DNA of 64,000 bases from an uncultured bacterium (GTDB lineage: Bacteria; Cyanobacteriota; Vampirovibrionia; Gastranaerophilales; Gastranaerophilaceae): the NCBI GenBank assembly GCA_902776035.1, contig CACYOO010000001.1, positions 62,001 to 126,000 of the forward strand, in the 5' to 3' direction. Shown here in pieces: positions 62,090 to 64,000 of this stretch (the stretch's first letter is position 1; every line of letters starts with the position of its first letter). Position numbers and translations under genes: made by a program. The notes under the pieces are model-generated. The model was not told the DNA's origin. It did no database searches and saw only the letters and a program-made list of their open reading frames with translations.

Positions 62090-62632
62090 TTAAACAAATT
62101 TTATGCCTATTATTTGTAACAAAATACCTATTATTGCCGCAAACAAAAAATAATATAGAGGATTTTTTTTAAATTTAAAACTTATTATAAATAAAAACAA
62201 AAGTAAACAAACTGCAGGAAAACATTTTATATTATCTCTTATAAATCCTAAGCCCACAGCTGTTAACAATCCGCATCCTGCAGGTTTTAACGAATATAAT
62301 ACAGATTTAACCCAAAAATTTTCGTTAAATTTATATAATAATTTTGATATTAATATAACAAAAAAGAATGAAGGTATAATTAAAGCAATAGTCGCTAATA
62401 CACTGCCTATAATTCCCAGTGTTTTAAAGCCGGCAAATGTTGCCATATTTACTCCGACAGGGCCCGGAGTAATCATTGATATAGCAATCATATTTGTAAG
62501 TTCATCCGTTGTGTACCATCCGTAATCATGTATTAATTGGTATAAAAACGGCATAGTAGCATATCCGCCGCCTACAGAAAAAAATCCTATCTTAAAAAAT
62601 TCATATATCAAGTAAAACAATGTATTTAACAT
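62090..62632 (-). CDS. chrA: Chromate transporter, CHR half-protein (second)
   Basis: A 180-residue CHR domain with about six helices and the family motif GGGYATMPFL followed by TPGPVGVNMATFAG. Bacterial ChrA exists as a long protein or as two short proteins; here two overlapping genes (7 bases) encode the halves. They may export anions such as chromate, though the physiological substrate in anaerobes is unclear. Confidence 0.87.
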   Translation of the reverse strand: MLNTLFYLIYEFFKIGFFSVGGGYATMPFLYQLIHDYGWYTTDELTNMIAISMITPGPVGVNMATFAGFKTLGIIGSVLATIALIIPSFFFVILISKLLYKFNENFWVKSVLYSLKPAGCGLLTAVGLGFIRDNIKCFPAVCLLLFLFIISFKFKKNPLYYFLFAAIIGILLQIIGIKFV

Positions 62633-63183
62633 TTATTTTTCCTTTTCTGTATGTATTTAACTAAAACACCAAACATTACTGATAAAATTATTATTACCAC
62701 AGGCGAAATTTTCAGGAAAAAAGATGCAATACAAGCAAAAGTAAAAATTATCCATGATGTAATGTCTTTTATGCTTGATAACCACATCTCCTTTATTGAT
62801 AAATAAATAAGAATAATAACAGCAATTCTTACACCCCAAAAAACACTCTGTATATAAGAAATTTGAAGTAATTTATCTACAATACATGCGATAATAATAA
62901 TTGTAATAACAGGAGATGTTATAATACCTAAAAGTGCAGCAAGAGTTCCTGATTTTTTACGAAGTTTATAACCTGTAAATGCGGAAATATTTACTGCTAT
63001 AATACCAGGAATACTTTGACTTAATGCATAAAAATTCGTAAGTTCTTCTGAAGTAATCCAATGCCTTTTTTCGATAATACTTTTTTGCATTAAAGGAACA
63101 ATAACATATCCGCCTCCAAGAAGTTGAATACCAAGAAGCAAAAATTCAAAATAAATATCTTTTAATGCTACTTTTTCTGACAT
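62626..63183 (-). CDS. chrA: Chromate transporter, CHR half-protein (first)
   Basis: A 185-residue CHR domain with GGGYVIVPLM and SIPGIIAVNISAFTG, the matching half to the gene at 62090. The Pro-Gly-x-x-x-Val motif is kept. It starts just after a terminator that belongs to the acyl-CoA synthetase gene. Confidence 0.87.
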   Translation of the reverse strand: MSEKVALKDIYFEFLLLGIQLLGGGYVIVPLMQKSIIEKRHWITSEELTNFYALSQSIPGIIAVNISAFTGYKLRKKSGTLAALLGIITSPVITIIIIACIVDKLLQISYIQSVFWGVRIAVIILIYLSIKEMWLSSIKDITSWIIFTFACIASFFLKISPVVIIILSVMFGVLVKYIQKRKNKC

Positions 63184-63203
63184 ATATATAATTATAACAT
63201 AGT

Positions 63204-63236
63204 AAAAAATAAGAGGACGAATAATTCATCCTCTTA
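63204..63236 (-). terminator. Terminator of the acyl-CoA synthetase gene
   Basis: Minus strand: stem TAAGAGGA / TCCTCTTA with an inner GAAT/ATTC pairing, followed by TTTTTT. It ends the gene at 63266. Confidence 0.8.
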
Positions 63237-63265
63237 CTTTTATTGTTATTTAAAACAAATTGTTA

Positions 63266-64000
63266 TTAATTACAAGAACCGCAAGCACAGCAAGTAAGTC
63301 CTAAAGCTTCTTTAGCTTCTTCCATTCTTACTTTGATACGTCCGTCAACGGCAATACCTTCACCTGTTTTTTCTGAAATTAATAATGGATTGATATCTAA
63401 TTCATCAATGAATTTATAATCAGAAACTAATTGAGATAATCTCAATAATGTTTCTTCAATTTGTTCCATTTGAGCAGGTTTTGTACCTCTTGCACCTTCT
63501 AATAATTTGTATGCTTTAACAGATTTAATCATATCTTTAGCATCCATATCAGTTAAAGGAGCAATTCTGAATGTTACGTCTTTCATAACTTCAATGAATA
63601 CACCGCCTAAACCGAACATCATCATTGGTCCGTATTGAGGATCTGTTGCAATACCGCAAACCATTTCTCTGTTACCTTTAACCATTTCTTGAATGATTAC
63701 ACCTTCAAGACCGTCTAAAAGACCTTTTTCTTCTAATTTAGATAACAAATCTCTGTATTCAGCTCTTAATTGTTCTTCAGATTGAATGTTTACTCTAACA
63801 CCGCCAACATCTGTTTTGTGAGAAGTTGTCTTAGATGTCATCTTCATTACAACAGGGTATCCGATTGAGTTACCTAATGATGCAACTTCTTCTTCGTTAG
63901 TTGCAAAGCCGGATTTACAAACTCTGATACCGTAAGCTTCCAATACATCAATTGATTCACGAGTTGTTAATTGAGCTCTGTCTTCTTTTAATGCATTGTA
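63266..64000 (-). CDS. ADP-forming acyl-CoA (acetate-CoA) synthetase, ATP-grasp part, 5' partial
   Basis: The frame is open to the right window edge. Visible is the ATP-grasp_5-type beta region of ADP-forming acetyl-CoA synthetase: the segment before VCKSGFATNEEEVA, SIGYPVVMKMTSKTTSHKTDVGGV with its conserved Lys/His, GVIIQEMVKGNREMVCGIATDP, MMFGLGGVFIEVMKDVTFRIAPL and the ELDINPL metal/ATP block. The enzyme makes ATP from acyl-CoA in anaerobic fermentation. Codon use appears slightly more biased, as for a highly expressed gene. The C-terminus ends in an unusual CCACGSCN. Confidence 0.9.
   Translation of the reverse strand, partial: YNALKEDRAQLTTRESIDVLEAYGIRVCKSGFATNEEEVASLGNSIGYPVVMKMTSKTTSHKTDVGGVRVNIQSEEQLRAEYRDLLSKLEEKGLLDGLEGVIIQEMVKGNREMVCGIATDPQYGPMMMFGLGGVFIEVMKDVTFRIAPLTDMDAKDMIKSVKAYKLLEGARGTKPAQMEQIEETLLRLSQLVSDYKFIDELDINPLLISEKTGEGIAVDGRIKVRMEEAKEALGLTCCACGSCN

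Noticed and set aside
62090-63183. A frameshifted single chrA pseudogene
   Set aside because: Both halves are full CHR domains with their own starts and motifs; the short-chain pair is a known natural form.
1-64000. tRNA, rRNA, tmRNA or CRISPR array
   Set aside because: No cloverleaf-like, rRNA-like or regularly spaced repeat structure was seen on either strand by eye; a covariance-model scan could still find a divergent RNA.

Overview
The window is AT-rich (about 30% G+C by eye), densely coded on both strands, and reads as an ordinary chromosome segment of a non-photosynthetic anaerobe. My best guess is a gut-type Vampirovibrionia (Gastranaerophilales, the non-photosynthetic sister of Cyanobacteria). 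The reasons are several pseudopilins with an AFTLAEVL-type leader, N-terminal NFxGN-like tags on soluble proteins, the absence of photosynthesis genes, and a pyrH-frr-cdsA and plsX-fabD-fabG-acpP-fabF core in a very AT-rich genome. This assignment is inference; a Clostridia-like Firmicute is the main alternative. I see no tRNA, rRNA, insertion sequence, prophage or CRISPR array.

Layout. 1-1801: 3' part of clpB. 1803-7709 (minus): a tight housekeeping operon, pyrH, frr, cdsA, rnc, rpe, rsgA, a polyprenyl diphosphate synthase and a PAP2-like membrane protein. 7809-14724: a small protein, a family-4 uracil-DNA glycosylase, then minus-strand envelope and RNA genes (secreted NTF2-like protein, lspA, rluD-type synthase), a secreted repeat protein, and a MerR-like coiled-coil protein, smpB, a YhcC-type radical SAM protein and a 56-residue zinc ribbon. 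14843-21357 (plus): an M3-like metallopeptidase, ftsH, the two corrinoid iron-sulfur protein subunits acsD and acsC, and rsmI. 21358-28450: a duplicated Rossmann-like protein, a DHH phosphoesterase, an alpha-oxoamine synthase plus SDR pair, a pseudopilin, a sigma factor and flhB. 28606-37810: trpS, a GT-D-like protein, an XRE regulator, deoC, a GH13 enzyme, rimO, a tagged orphan protein and a GT-C membrane glycosyltransferase.

37922-43457 (minus) is the lipid operon: two small or accessory proteins, rpmF with a long acidic tail, plsX, fabD, fabG, acpP, a strong hairpin, then fabF. 43530-51915 holds tpiA, an orphan response regulator, speD, gatD, a flippase-like protein, a pseudopilin, a CgeB-like glycosyltransferase, the spmA/spmB pair, a zinc-ribbon protein and a GNAT-like protein. 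51912-59133 is mostly minus strand: pth, an HTH protein (plus), a DUF1537 kinase, ssb, two plsC acyltransferases, a ferredoxin-nitroreductase, yggT, mtnP and a pseudopilin. 59236-64000: mgtE, a Stealth-type sugar phosphotransferase, an XRE regulator with a repeat-rich upstream region, a split chrA pair and the 3' part of an ADP-forming acyl-CoA synthetase.

How it fits together. CdsA, PlsX, two PlsC proteins, the FAS II genes and ACP supply phospholipids. Four scattered glycan enzymes (GT-D-like, GT-C, CgeB-like, Stealth) suggest a surface polysaccharide. Three pseudopilins imply a type II/IV pilus-like machine encoded elsewhere. SpeD and MtnP are the two ends of decarboxylated-SAM polyamine chemistry. 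The least explained parts are the shared NFxGN-like N-termini, corrinoid protein subunits without CODH/ACS or methyltransferase genes nearby, an oxoamine synthase/SDR pair that could make sphingoid bases or degrade threonine, and several plus-strand genes whose -10 box lies exactly where it would give leaderless mRNAs.
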